NCBI RefSeq assembly: GCF_000316515.1
Contig: NC_019675.1
Location: forward strand, 930,001 to 994,000
Direction: 5' to 3'
Source: Cyanobium gracile PCC 6307
GTDB lineage: Bacteria > Cyanobacteriota > Cyanobacteriia > PCC-6307 > Cyanobiaceae
DNA length: 64,000 nt
The first letter of the stretch is position 1; every line of letters starts with the position of its first letter. The notes below the pieces were generated by a model, which saw nothing but the letters and a program-made list of their open reading frames with translations, was not told the origin of the DNA and did no database searches. Shown piece after piece: positions 51,364 through 59,661 of the stretch. The translations under genes and the position numbers were made by a program.

Positions 51364-53748
51364 ATGCCACCGACTCCTGTCGAGCCCGGGCGGTCCCGCC
51401 CCGACCGCCGCCTCCGGCTGGTGCTCCTGGCGGCCGCCATGGCCATGCTGCTGCTGGTTCTGCCCCTGGCCCGGGGTGCCCTGGGCGCGGCGGCCCCGCC
51501 ACCGCCCACCAGCTACGACCTGGCCTGGCGCGCCTCCTTCAACCGCCCGGAGCACTATCCCCTGGCACGGCGGCCGGATCCGGCCCTCTACCGCCCCCAC
51601 GGCGACTGGTTCGGTCGCCTGATCCTTCCGGCAGCAGCCGAGATGGCCGCAGGCGGCGGCGACTGGGTGTGGCTGGAGCTGGAGCAGGCCCCGGCGGGCC
51701 ACGAAGCCCTGGTCGGCCAGCGCCTGCGACTGGGCTGGCAGGACGAGCCGATCCTGCGGGCCCTGGTGGGCAAGGTGAGCACGCCGGTGCGGCTCGGGGA
51801 GCAGGCCCGGCTGGCGACGCAGCAGGGCAATGTGGTGCCCACCCGCCTCGACGGCCGCAACAACGTCGGGCCGCTGCAGACCCTGGCGGGGGCCCATCCC
51901 CACGACGACATCACCGTGGCGCTCGAGGAGGTACGCGTCGAGCGGCGGGATGGGGGCACCGTGCTCCGGATCGGTCGCCCGCCCTTACAGAGCACGGGCC
52001 GCTGGGTGGCTCTGGTGCAGCTGCTCTCCCGTGACCCTGCCGAGCCGGAGCGCTTCCAGGTGCAGCACTACGACCGGGAGCAGGGAGACTTCGTCGGCCC
52101 GATCCAGACGGTGCGACTGCCCCGCCAGCCCCCCGATCGCCATGGCCGGCGCTTCTTCGACCCCCAGGGACTGTTGGAGTCCCCCGTGGGCAGGGACGGC
52201 TGGTATCTCTACGGCGCCCCGGACAGGGACGGGACCTTCACCGCCCAGGCGCTGGAACCCCGCCACCTCACCCGTCTGGAGAGCGACCGGGTTCTGCAGG
52301 GCACCGCCGTCGGCCTCAACGCGATCAGTCGGGTCAACTGGAGCGACGGCCAGACCCGGCGCGGCCGCTTCAGCCGGGTGGGCCTTGATCCCGATGGGGA
52401 GCACGCCCCCTGGCAACCCGGCGACCGTTCCCTGCTGATCCACAACTTCGGCGGCATCGGCGGGCCCGATGGCGAGCCGATCAGCGGCTTCACGGTGACG
52501 GGCCATTTCGCCTTCGGTGCCGCCCGGGTCGTGAGCGATCCCTTCACCGGGGAGCCCCGCTTCGACCTGCGCTACCACCAGATCTACGCCAACAATCCCA
52601 ACGGCATCGTCTCGGGCAGCCAGGACTGGAGCGCCTACACCGGCAACCTGCAGCGGGGCTGGCTCGGGACGCGGCCGATCTCGGACGTGCTGGTGCGCAC
52701 CGACCCCCTGCTGCTGGAGGAACTGGCGATCCAGGCGGAAGTGCTGATGGCCCGTTACCGCAGCGGCGATGGCGGCGGCGTCTCGCTGGTGTCCCCAGCC
52801 ATCTCCTGCGTGCAGGATTCCAGCCAGGCCCTCTGGATCGCCATCGACCAGCTGCGCCGCCGCCGCCGCGAGCTCGACGGCACCGAGCTGCCCCGGCTCG
52901 CCTCCCTGGCCCGCTCCCTCGATGCCCTGCTCACCCCCTTCGGCATGGTGCGCGCCGACTGGCGCCACAACGCCTCGCTGATGGACCGCCCTGGCGATGC
53001 ACCGGACCGCTTCCGGGCCAGCCCCAGCCTCTGGGATGGGCTGCTGAGCTGGCGCTCGATGCTGCCCCGCCGCGCCCACGACGAGATGGCCCGGGTGTTC
53101 CTGCGCCACGGGGACCCGCTGCATGTCCTGCGCACCAACCAGCTCCCCGGTGCCGACCGGCGCCTAGCCCCCCTGGCGCCGACCCAGCTGCTCGGTCAGC
53201 TGCCCATGGTGGGGCTGGCCCTGCCCCGGCTGATGGATGCCTTCTTCACGCCCCTCGGCGCAGCCGGCCTGGCGCTGACGGCCCTGCTGCTGGGGGCCTA
53301 CGCCGCCATCGCCCTGCCCCTGGGGCGCCGCAGCGGCTTCCTGCCGGCGCCCTATCCAGGGGTACGACCATGGCTGCTGCTGCGCCGGGCCCCGGCCCTG
53401 CTGCTGTCCCCGGCCCTGGTCGAGGAGACCCTGTTCCGGGGCGCCCTGCTGCCCCATCCCCTGGAGGGGCTGGGCATGGCGGACACCGTCGCCTGGGGGG
53501 CCCTGAGCGTGGGGCTCTTCGTGGCCTGGCATCCACTGGCGGGCCGGCTCTGGTACCGCCAGGGCCGGCAGCTCTTCGACGACGGCCGCTTCCTGCTCCT
53601 GGCCGGCCTGCTGGGGCTGACCTGTGTGATCGCCTACCAGCTCACCGGGTCCATCTGGCCACCGGTGCTGATCCACTGGCTGGTGGTGCTGATCTGGCTG
53701 GAGCCGCTCGGGGGCCGCCGCTGGCTGGTGGTGGGGGTTCAGGGATAG
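51364..53748 (+). CDS. CPBP-family intramembrane protease with large extracytoplasmic N-terminal domain
   Basis: 794 residues, far longer than the usual 200-300 for CPBP proteins. A signal-anchor at residues 19-41 leads to an exported region of about 570 residues (examples WYLYGAPDRDGTFTAQALEP and LLIHNFGGIGGPDGEPISGF), which looks like a beta-rich enzyme or binding domain, not recognised. The C-terminal ~170 residues are the protease: LSPALVEETLFRGALLPHPL with the catalytic EE and Arg, FVAWHPLAG, and VLIHWLVVLIWL. Fusion to a large domain may localise the protease to an envelope substrate. Its last 10 bp overlap the convergent ppk2 gene. Confidence 0.82.
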   Translation: MPPTPVEPGRSRPDRRLRLVLLAAAMAMLLLVLPLARGALGAAAPPPPTSYDLAWRASFNRPEHYPLARRPDPALYRPHGDWFGRLILPAAAEMAAGGGDWVWLELEQAPAGHEALVGQRLRLGWQDEPILRALVGKVSTPVRLGEQARLATQQGNVVPTRLDGRNNVGPLQTLAGAHPHDDITVALEEVRVERRDGGTVLRIGRPPLQSTGRWVALVQLLSRDPAEPERFQVQHYDREQGDFVGPIQTVRLPRQPPDRHGRRFFDPQGLLESPVGRDGWYLYGAPDRDGTFTAQALEPRHLTRLESDRVLQGTAVGLNAISRVNWSDGQTRRGRFSRVGLDPDGEHAPWQPGDRSLLIHNFGGIGGPDGEPISGFTVTGHFAFGAARVVSDPFTGEPRFDLRYHQIYANNPNGIVSGSQDWSAYTGNLQRGWLGTRPISDVLVRTDPLLLEELAIQAEVLMARYRSGDGGGVSLVSPAISCVQDSSQALWIAIDQLRRRRRELDGTELPRLASLARSLDALLTPFGMVRADWRHNASLMDRPGDAPDRFRASPSLWDGLLSWRSMLPRRAHDEMARVFLRHGDPLHVLRTNQLPGADRRLAPLAPTQLLGQLPMVGLALPRLMDAFFTPLGAAGLALTALLLGAYAAIALPLGRRSGFLPAPYPGVRPWLLLRRAPALLLSPALVEETLFRGALLPHPLEGLGMADTVAWGALSVGLFVAWHPLAGRLWYRQGRQLFDDGRFLLLAGLLGLTCVIAYQLTGSIWPPVLIHWLVVLIWLEPLGGRRWLVVGVQG

Positions 53749-54728
53749 GCGTTGGGCACGAAGAACTGCTCGTTCATCGGCGGACGCTGGTAGTTGGCTC
53801 CGCTCTTGCGGGGGGGCAGTTCGATCGCCTTCGGGGTCATGTCCTCGTAGGGGACCTTGCTGAGCAGATGGCGGATGCAGTTGAGCCTGGCCCGGCGCTT
53901 GTCATTGGCCTCGACGGTGAACCAGGGGGCCTCCGGGATGTTGGTGTGGGCGAACATCTCATCCTTGGCCCGGGAGAACTCCACCCAGCGGTCCCGGGAT
54001 TCCAGGTCCATCGGGCTCAGCTTCCAGCGGCGGGCCGGATCCTCCAGGCGGGAGCGGAACCGGGCCTCCTGCTCGTCATCGCTGACGGAGAACCAGTACT
54101 TGATCAAGGTGATGCCACTGCGCACCAGCATGCGCTCGAACTCCGGACAGGAGAGCATGAATTCATCCACCTGCTCGGGCGCGCAGAAGCCCATCACCTT
54201 CTCGACACCGGCCCGGTTGTACCAGCTGCGGTCGAACAGGACGATTTCGCCGGCGGAGGGGAAGTTCTCGACATAGCGCTGGAAATACCACTGGGTCTTC
54301 TGCTGGTCGGAGGGGGTGCCCAGAGCCACCACGTTGCAGCCCCTGGGGTTGAGCGGTTCAGTGATGCGCTTGATGGTGCCGCCCTTGCCGGCGGCATCCC
54401 GGCCCTCGAACAGCAGGATGATGCGGTAACCCACATGCTTCACCCAGTACTGCATCTTCACCAGCTCCACCTGGAGCCGCGCCAGCTCCTTTTCGTAGAA
54501 CTTGCGATCCAGCTTGGGGGGGCGTCCCTCGGAATTCTCGGAGAGGTCGTCGAGAATCGGCGAGGGCCTGTAGAGATCCGACTCACTCACACCGGAGGAG
54601 GCCAGGCCGTTCCCATAGGCGCTGGCCGACCGGTGCTCGCCTCCGGAGTCCTTCTTCTTCGGCGACTTGATCTTCAGGGTCTTGATCTTGAGACCACTCT
54701 TGTGCTTCTTGCCCATACCTTTGCCCAT
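53739..54728 (-). CDS. ppk2: Polyphosphate kinase 2
   Basis: 329 residues. A Lys-rich N-terminus (KHKSGLKIKTLKIKSPKKKD) is followed by the PPK2 core: Walker A FEGRDAAGKGGTIKRITE, catalytic FDRSWYNRAGVEKVMGF and the lid region RFRSRLEDPARRWKLSPMDL. It uses polyphosphate to phosphorylate nucleotides, or the reverse. ATG 54728 gives the short lead MGKGMGKK; the second ATG gives MGKKHK, typical in cyanobacteria. Confidence 0.93.
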   Translation of the reverse strand: MGKGMGKKHKSGLKIKTLKIKSPKKKDSGGEHRSASAYGNGLASSGVSESDLYRPSPILDDLSENSEGRPPKLDRKFYEKELARLQVELVKMQYWVKHVGYRIILLFEGRDAAGKGGTIKRITEPLNPRGCNVVALGTPSDQQKTQWYFQRYVENFPSAGEIVLFDRSWYNRAGVEKVMGFCAPEQVDEFMLSCPEFERMLVRSGITLIKYWFSVSDDEQEARFRSRLEDPARRWKLSPMDLESRDRWVEFSRAKDEMFAHTNIPEAPWFTVEANDKRRARLNCIRHLLSKVPYEDMTPKAIELPPRKSGANYQRPPMNEQFFVPNAYP

Positions 54729-54833
54729 AGCTTTGCCGGTACCGCCGACAGGGGTGTGCTGTCTACGGAATAGCCGATCAAAGGGAGCCCGAGAGCAACA
54801 AGGGACACCCGACAGCAAAGCAAGAGATTTTCT

Positions 54834-55040
54834 TCATGTTGGCGCCGGTGCCGGCGCGCCGCCCACCGGAGCGGAGAGAGGGGTCGGGAGGTCGGAGGCG
54901 GCCACCCACTGGGCGATCAGCTGCTCCTGCCGCACCAGCCGGTAACGGTTCCGCTCGCTGGGATGCTGCCGGTACTGCTCTCTCAGACTCTCCAGCCTGG
55001 CGATGAGGGAGTGGTAGACGGGGTGGTTCTTATTCATCAC
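54834..55040 (-). CDS. Small helical protein, paralog 1 of a tandem pair
   Basis: 68 residues (GTG 55040; ATG 55037 is an alternative). HPVYHSLIARLESLREQYRQ and RNRYRLVRQEQLIAQW match the next gene residue for residue over most of the helix; only the Pro/Ala-rich tail differs. Not recognised by family. It lies 105 bp upstream of ppk2 on the same strand. Confidence 0.65.
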   Translation of the reverse strand: MMNKNHPVYHSLIARLESLREQYRQHPSERNRYRLVRQEQLIAQWVAASDLPTPLSAPVGGAPAPAPT

Positions 55041-55075
55041 CTCACGGGGGAGGCATCAACAGGGGGGGGGAGGAC

Positions 55076-55243
55076 TCAGCCGGCGACGCTGACACCTGGG
55101 GCCCACTGGGCGATCAGCTGCTCCTGGCGGACGACGCGGTAGCGATTGAGTTCGTTGGGGGAGTCACTGTACTGCTCGTTGAGGGAGCGGAGCTGCTGCA
55201 GCAGCGCGTTCATCACGGGATGGTCTTCGTACATGCCGGGCAT
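55076..55243 (-). CDS. Small helical protein, paralog 2 of a tandem pair
   Basis: 55 residues from ATG 55243. HPVMNALLQQLRSLNEQYSD, then LNRYRVVRQEQLIAQW. The shared pattern HPV..L...L.SL.EQY and NRYR.VRQEQLIAQW with paralog 1 shows a gene duplication. Function unknown. A run of nine G (55062-55070) lies between the two genes. Confidence 0.65.
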   Translation of the reverse strand: MPGMYEDHPVMNALLQQLRSLNEQYSDSPNELNRYRVVRQEQLIAQWAPGVSVAG

Positions 55244-55440
55244 TCGTCTGCTGACCAAATCTTAACTGAATCGGAAGGGGCGCCACCCCCCGGCGCCTGC
55301 CTGGTCAGGGAACCCCCATGACGCTCGCCCCCGGCCGGGAGGCGACCGGCCCGGGAATGTCCCCGGATGGGGGGCGCGCCCAGGCCGCCGATGGACGACA
55401 GTGGACGTATCTCTGCGGGGCCTGCCCCGAAGGATGGCCG

Positions 55441-55719
55441 ATGACCGCCCGATCGCTTCCAGCGTCCCTGCCGAAGGTCACGATCCCGACAGTCACCATC
55501 GGTGAACTGGAGGCCAACTATTCGATGTACTGCAAGGCCCTGCGCCTGCTGGTCCGGGAAGGTCGAACCCTGAAGAAGATCCAGCGCACGGTCTGCTGGC
55601 ACCGGCTCGAGCAGCTGCACCAGTGTCTGCCGAGCCAGTACAAGGACCCGGACTATCTCTTTCTGCTGCTGCGCCGCGAGACCAACCGCAAGGCGGCCGG
55701 TCTTCCCTGTCCTTCCTGA
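55441..55719 (+). CDS. Conserved-type cyanobacterial hypothetical protein
   Basis: 92 residues from ATG 55441. The core TIGELEANYSMYCKALRLLV and QRTVCWHRLEQLHQCLPSQY, then KDPDYLFLLLRRE, is all helical and resembles a small family in Synechococcus/Cyanobium. An upstream in-frame extension to 55318 is Gly/Pro-rich and improbable. It ends 19 bp before the guanidine promoter region. Confidence 0.68.
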   Translation: MTARSLPASLPKVTIPTVTIGELEANYSMYCKALRLLVREGRTLKKIQRTVCWHRLEQLHQCLPSQYKDPDYLFLLLRRETNRKAAGLPCPS

Positions 55720-55737
55720 CGCCACCGTCCCGATCCC

Positions 55738-55779
55738 GTAGCAACCGTCACAACCGTCTCGCCCGGGGACCTGCAAGAT
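55738..55779 (+). promoter_or_regulatory. NtcA-like promoter upstream of the guanidine riboswitch
   Basis: GTA (55738-55740), 8 bp, CAC (55749-55751) is a five-of-six match to GTA-N8-TAC. After exactly 22 bp comes CAAGAT (55774-55779), near TAN3T. The class II spacing would start transcription around 55786, just before the riboswitch. Both boxes are imperfect, so this is a prediction with a testable start site. Confidence 0.4.
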
Positions 55780-55794
55780 CCCAAGGCGGAAATT

Positions 55795-55932
55795 GCTTCT
55801 AGGGTTCCGGTCTCGCATTGCTGGCCTTGCCGGCAGCTGAGGGATGGCTGGTCCGAGAGAAGCGCACCCACCGGAGCTTGAGGACCCTGTTCTCACCGGT
55901 GCGTGGCACGGAGGGACAAAAGCCCGGGAGAC
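55795..55932 (+). ncRNA. Guanidine-I (ykkC subtype 1) riboswitch
   Basis: The invariant blocks occur in order with normal spacing: CTAGGGTTCCG (55799-55809), GGTCCGAGAG (55850-55859), and the 3' core ACGGAGGGAC then AAAAGCCCGGGAGA (55908-55931). Variable stems lie between. This class binds guanidinium and turns on genes for its removal or use. The coding start of the hydrolase is 32 bp downstream. In Cyanobacteria the same riboswitch is known upstream of guanidine hydrolase genes. Whether control is on transcription or translation is not clear; the GC-rich 3' side could form a terminator-like fold. Confidence 0.93.
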
Positions 55933-55963
55933 CGCCCCATCCCCACCGTGCCCAGAGGTCCGA

Positions 55964-57178
55964 ATGAACGATCCGTCCAGCGGCCGCCCGTCCGATGCGG
56001 CCGACGCCTTCGACCGGGGCCGCCACCCGGCCGGCAGTGAAGGGGCCCGGGCCCTGGAGAAGGAAGCCTCCCTGCCCCTCACCGGCTGGCAGCAGGAGGT
56101 CGACCAGGGGCACCGCTACGGCCTGGAGGCGGCCGAGAGCATCGTCGACCGGCGCATCTCCACCTTCTCCCGCGGGGAGCTGCCGCACTTCGCGGGCATC
56201 AACACCTTCATGAAGGCGCCCTACATCGAGGACGTGAACCGCGTCGGCGAGTTCGACGTGGCCGTGGTGGGCGTCCCCCACGACAGCGGCACCACCTACC
56301 GGCCCGGCACCCGCTTCGGCCCCCAGGGCATCCGGCGCATCTCGGCCCTCTACACCCCCTACAACTACGAGATGGGGGTTGACCTGCGCGAGCAGATCAC
56401 CCTCTGCGACGTGGGTGACATCTTCACCATCCCCGCCAACAACGAGAAGAGCTTCGATCAGATCTCCAAGGGCATCGCCCACGTGTTCGCCAGCGGCGCC
56501 TTCCCGATCATCCTGGGCGGCGACCACTCGATCGGCTTCCCCACCGTCCGGGGCGTCTGCCGCCATCTCGGCGACAAGAAGGTGGGCATCATCCACTTCG
56601 ACCGCCACGTCGACACCCAGGAGAGCGACCTCGACGAGCGCATGCACACCACCCCGTGGTTCCATGCCACCAACATGGCCAACGCCCCGGCCGAGAACCT
56701 GGTGCAGCTGGGCATCGGTGGCTGGCAGGTGCCGCGGGAAGGGGTGAAGGTCTGCCGCGAGCGGGGCACCAACGTGCTCACCGTCACCGACATCTGCGAC
56801 ATGGGCCTGGAGGCGGCGGCCAGGTACGCCATCGAACGGGCCACCGACGGCACCGACTGCGTCTACATCTCCTTCGACATCGACTGCATCGATGCCGGTT
56901 TCGTGCCGGGCACCGGCTGGCCCGAGCCCGGCGGTCTGCTGCCGCGGGAAGCCCTCAAGCTGCTGGAGCTGATCGTGCGCAACGTTCCGGTCTGCGGCCT
57001 GGAGGTGGTGGAGGTCTCCCCGCCCTACGACATCAGCGACATGACCTCCCTGATGGCCACCCGGGTCATCTGCGACACCATGGCCCACCTGGTGGTGAGC
57101 GGCCAGCTGCCCCGGAAGTCAGCCCCCGCCTGGCTCTCCAGGGACTGCAACATGCAGGTCGACCGCGCCTGGAGATAG
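55964..57178 (+). CDS. gdmH: Ni-dependent guanidine hydrolase (GdmH-type ureohydrolase)
   Basis: 404 residues of the arginase/agmatinase superfamily. All six metal positions are visible: GGDHSIGFP (His), HFDRHVDTQE (Asp, His, Asp) and SFDIDCIDAG (two Asp). Differences from usual agmatinases are the Arg in DRHVD, GTGWPEPGG with Trp, and a long N-terminal lead (GWQQEVDQGHRYGLEAAESI). The guanidine riboswitch upstream and HypA/HypB-like chaperones downstream match the experimentally described cyanobacterial guanidine hydrolase (Synechocystis Sll1077), which makes urea and ammonium and needs nickel. ATG 55964 has AGAGG 6 nt upstream. Confidence 0.93.
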   Translation: MNDPSSGRPSDAADAFDRGRHPAGSEGARALEKEASLPLTGWQQEVDQGHRYGLEAAESIVDRRISTFSRGELPHFAGINTFMKAPYIEDVNRVGEFDVAVVGVPHDSGTTYRPGTRFGPQGIRRISALYTPYNYEMGVDLREQITLCDVGDIFTIPANNEKSFDQISKGIAHVFASGAFPIILGGDHSIGFPTVRGVCRHLGDKKVGIIHFDRHVDTQESDLDERMHTTPWFHATNMANAPAENLVQLGIGGWQVPREGVKVCRERGTNVLTVTDICDMGLEAAARYAIERATDGTDCVYISFDIDCIDAGFVPGTGWPEPGGLLPREALKLLELIVRNVPVCGLEVVEVSPPYDISDMTSLMATRVICDTMAHLVVSGQLPRKSAPAWLSRDCNMQVDRAWR

Positions 57179-57181
57179 GGC

Positions 57182-57577
57182 ATGCATGAAGTCGACATGA
57201 CGCGCTGCCTGCTGCTGTCCATGAACGAGTGGAAGCAGCAGCACGCTCCCCAGGTGCCGGCGGTGAATCGGGTCCACCTCGAGGTGGGCACCTTCACCTG
57301 CGTCGAACCCGACCAGCTGGTGGTCACCTGGGCCGATGCCGTCAGGGGCAGCTGGCTCGACGGCGCCGAGCTGGTGATCGAGTCGGTGCCCCTGGTGGGG
57401 CGCTGCGTCCGCTGCCAGGCCACCTACAGCCCCGATCCCGCCGACGGCTTCCGCTCCCCCTGCTGCCACCACCCGATGGAGGAGATCGTCAGCGGCCGCG
57501 AACTGCGGATCCGCTCCGTCGCCTACGGCTTCGATACCGCTCCACCCACCGCTTCGCGCCCCACCGCCGCCCGCTGA
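57182..57577 (+). CDS. HypA-like nickel chaperone for the guanidine hydrolase
   Basis: 131 residues. It starts with the nickel-binding MHE (MHEVDMTRCLLLSMNEW) and has the zinc motif CVRCQATYSPDP then SPCCHHP. Homologs in hydrogenase-free gene neighbourhoods were shown to support guanidine hydrolase maturation. It starts 3 bp after the hydrolase stop, so it is translated on the same message. No hydrogenase genes are seen here, consistent with this role. Confidence 0.9.
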   Translation: MHEVDMTRCLLLSMNEWKQQHAPQVPAVNRVHLEVGTFTCVEPDQLVVTWADAVRGSWLDGAELVIESVPLVGRCVRCQATYSPDPADGFRSPCCHHPMEEIVSGRELRIRSVAYGFDTAPPTASRPTAAR

Positions 57578-57583
57578 TCCGCC

Positions 57584-58285
57584 ATGCACATGCCCCTCGA
57601 AGACAGCCTCGGCCTCAACCTGCTGGCGGCCAACCAGCACCGGGCCGAGCACAACCGCGAGCACTTCGACGCCTGGAATCTGCTCTGCCTCAACGTGATG
57701 AGCAGCCCCGGCGCCGGCAAGACCTCCCTGCTGGAGCGCAGCCTCGCCGCCCTCGCCGGGCGCTGGGCCATGGCCGTGCTCGAAGGCGACATGACCACCC
57801 TGCTCGACGCCGAGCGGCTGGAGGCCGTGGGGATTCCGGTGGTGCCGATCACCACCGGTCGCGCCTGCCACCTGGATGCCGCCATGGTCAGCGGTGGACT
57901 GAAGCTGCTCCGCCAGCGGCTCGATCCCGCCGCCCTGGACATCCTCTGGGTGGAGAACGTGGGCAACCTGGTCTGCCCCGCCGAATTCGCCATCGGTGAG
58001 CACCGCAAGGTGGCGCTGCTGAGTGTCACCGAGGGGGACGACAAGCCCCTCAAGTACCCGGTCATGTTCCGGGAAGCCGACTGCGTGCTGATCACCAAGG
58101 TGGATCTGCTGCCCCACCTGCCGGTGGATGTGGAGCGGATTGAGGCCCACATCCGCCAGGTCAACCCCCGCACCGCCGTGTTCCGCCTGTCCGCCACCAC
58201 CGGAGAGGGCTTCGAGGCCTGGCACGACTGGCTCGACGCCCAGCGCCAGGCCGTCCAGACCTCCCCCGCCCTGCTGCACGCCTGA
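57584..58285 (+). CDS. HypB-like GTPase for nickel insertion
   Basis: 233 residues. G-domain motifs: [18 protein letters not shown] (P-loop), [30 protein letters not shown] with the metal-binding Cys, and [10 protein letters not shown] (NKxD-like). The N-terminus lacks the His-rich nickel store of some HypB proteins. GTP hydrolysis drives nickel delivery from the HypA-like partner to GdmH. The stop TGA and the next ATG share one base (TGATG). Confidence 0.9.
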   Translation: MHMPLEDSLGLNLLAANQHRAEHNREHFDAWNLLCLNVMSSPGAGKTSLLERSLAALAGRWAMAVLEGDMTTLLDAERLEAVGIPVVPITTGRACHLDAAMVSGGLKLLRQRLDPAALDILWVENVGNLVCPAEFAIGEHRKVALLSVTEGDDKPLKYPVMFREADCVLITKVDLLPHLPVDVERIEAHIRQVNPRTAVFRLSATTGEGFEAWHDWLDAQRQAVQTSPALLHA

Positions 58286-59649
58286 TGAGTCACCAGCATC
58301 CCGCCTCCGACCCCACCACGGCCCTGCAGGCCGACCTGCGTTCGAAGGGGGTCCGCTACGCCCTGGCGAGCTTCGTGGACCTGCACGGGGTGAGCAAAGC
58401 CAAGGCCGTGCCCCTCGAGCACCTCGGCCAGATGATGGCCGGCTCCGAACTGTTCACCGGGGCGGCCCTCGACGGCGTTCCCCAGGAGGTGAGCGACGAC
58501 GAGGTGGCCGCCGTCCCCGATCCCGCCAGCGTCACCGTGCTCCCGTGGCAGCCGGAGGTGGCCTGGTTCGCCAGCGACCTGCATCTCCATGGCCGGCCCT
58601 TCGACGCCTGCAGCCGCCACATCCTCGGCCGGGTGCGGCAGGAGGCAGCCACCATGGGCTTCCGCTTCAATCTCGGCATCGAGACCGAGTTCTTCGTGCT
58701 GAAGAAGGGGGCAGCCGGCGGCTGGGTTCCCTTCAGCGACCGCGACACCCTCGACAAGCCCGCCTACGACGTGCGCGGCCTGCTCGACAACCTGCCCTGG
58801 CTCGACGAACTGGTGCAGGCGATGAATGGCCTGGGCTGGGGGGTCTACTCCTTCGACCACGAGGACGGCCCCGGCCAGTTCGAGACCGATTTCGACTACG
58901 CCGACGTCCTCACCATGGCCGACCGGCTCACCTTCTTCAAGCTCATGGCCAAGGAGATCGCCCATCGGCACGGTCTGCTGGCGACCTTCATGCCCAAGCC
59001 CTTCGGGGACCGCACCGGCAGCGGCGCCCACTTCAACATGTCCCTGGCGGACCTTCAGACCGGGGTGAACCTGTTCGCCACGCCCGAGGCGACCCCCGGA
59101 GAGGTCACCAGGCTGGCGGAGCACTTCATCGCCGGTGTGCTCCGCCACGCCCCCGCCATCTGCGCGGTGATCGCCCCGACGGTCAACAGCTACAAGCGCC
59201 TGGTCGCCCAGGGGAGCATGTCGGGATTCACCTGGGCACCGGTGTTCGTCTGCTACGGCAACAACAACCGCACCAACATGCTGCGCATTCCCTCTCCCGG
59301 TGGCCGGGTGGAATGCCGGGCAGCCGACATCTCCTGCAACCCCTATCTCGGCGGTGCCTTGATGCTGGCGGCCGGGTTGGAAGGGATCCGGGAAGAACTG
59401 GATCCCGGCGCCCCCAACCTGGTGAATGCCTACACACTCAGCGCCGCGGAACGGGCCGATCGTGGCCTGAACATGTTGCCCCGAACCCTCGGTGAGGCGG
59501 TGGAGGCCTTCGCGGCGGATCCACTTGCCGAAAGCGTATTCGGTGATGCCATGTTCCAGGCCTTTATCTCCTACAAACGTGAAGAGTGGGAGTCCTACCA
59601 CTCGGCAGTTTCCGAATGGGAACAGCAGCGTTATCTGGAGTTTTTCTGA
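58285..59649 (+). CDS. Type III glutamine synthetase / gamma-glutamylmethylamide-synthetase-like ligase
   Basis: 454 residues, close to the GlnT/GMAS size. It shows FVDLHGVSKAKAVPLEHLGQ (the GlnA beta-grasp entry), GIETEFFVL, DHEDGPGQFETDF, GSGAHFNMSL, NNRTNMLRIP and RVECRAADISCNPYLGGALM. These supply the metal Glu residues, the ammonium-pocket His and the ATP Arg. The adenylylation-site Tyr of GlnA-I is not seen. The family adds ammonium or small amines such as methylamine to glutamate. Translationally coupled to the HypB-like gene inside a guanidine operon, it could recapture released ammonium or activate an amine from an alkylguanidine. Which one is not shown by the sequence. Confidence 0.88.
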   Translation: MSHQHPASDPTTALQADLRSKGVRYALASFVDLHGVSKAKAVPLEHLGQMMAGSELFTGAALDGVPQEVSDDEVAAVPDPASVTVLPWQPEVAWFASDLHLHGRPFDACSRHILGRVRQEAATMGFRFNLGIETEFFVLKKGAAGGWVPFSDRDTLDKPAYDVRGLLDNLPWLDELVQAMNGLGWGVYSFDHEDGPGQFETDFDYADVLTMADRLTFFKLMAKEIAHRHGLLATFMPKPFGDRTGSGAHFNMSLADLQTGVNLFATPEATPGEVTRLAEHFIAGVLRHAPAICAVIAPTVNSYKRLVAQGSMSGFTWAPVFVCYGNNNRTNMLRIPSPGGRVECRAADISCNPYLGGALMLAAGLEGIREELDPGAPNLVNAYTLSAAERADRGLNMLPRTLGEAVEAFAADPLAESVFGDAMFQAFISYKREEWESYHSAVSEWEQQRYLEFF

Positions 59650-59661
59650 CCCTCTCCACCG

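Noticed and set aside
55799-57088. Open frame of 429 codons opposite gdmH
   Set aside because: Product is Gly/Val/Asp-rich with no family resemblance and would read through the riboswitch.
55964-57178. Annotation as agmatinase (polyamine synthesis)
   Set aside because: The guanidine riboswitch, HypA/HypB-like partners, long N-terminus and altered active-site neighbours favour guanidine hydrolase.
57182-58285. HypA/HypB as part of hydrogenase maturation
   Set aside because: No hydrogenase structural genes or other hyp genes are visible, and the genes are coupled to gdmH.
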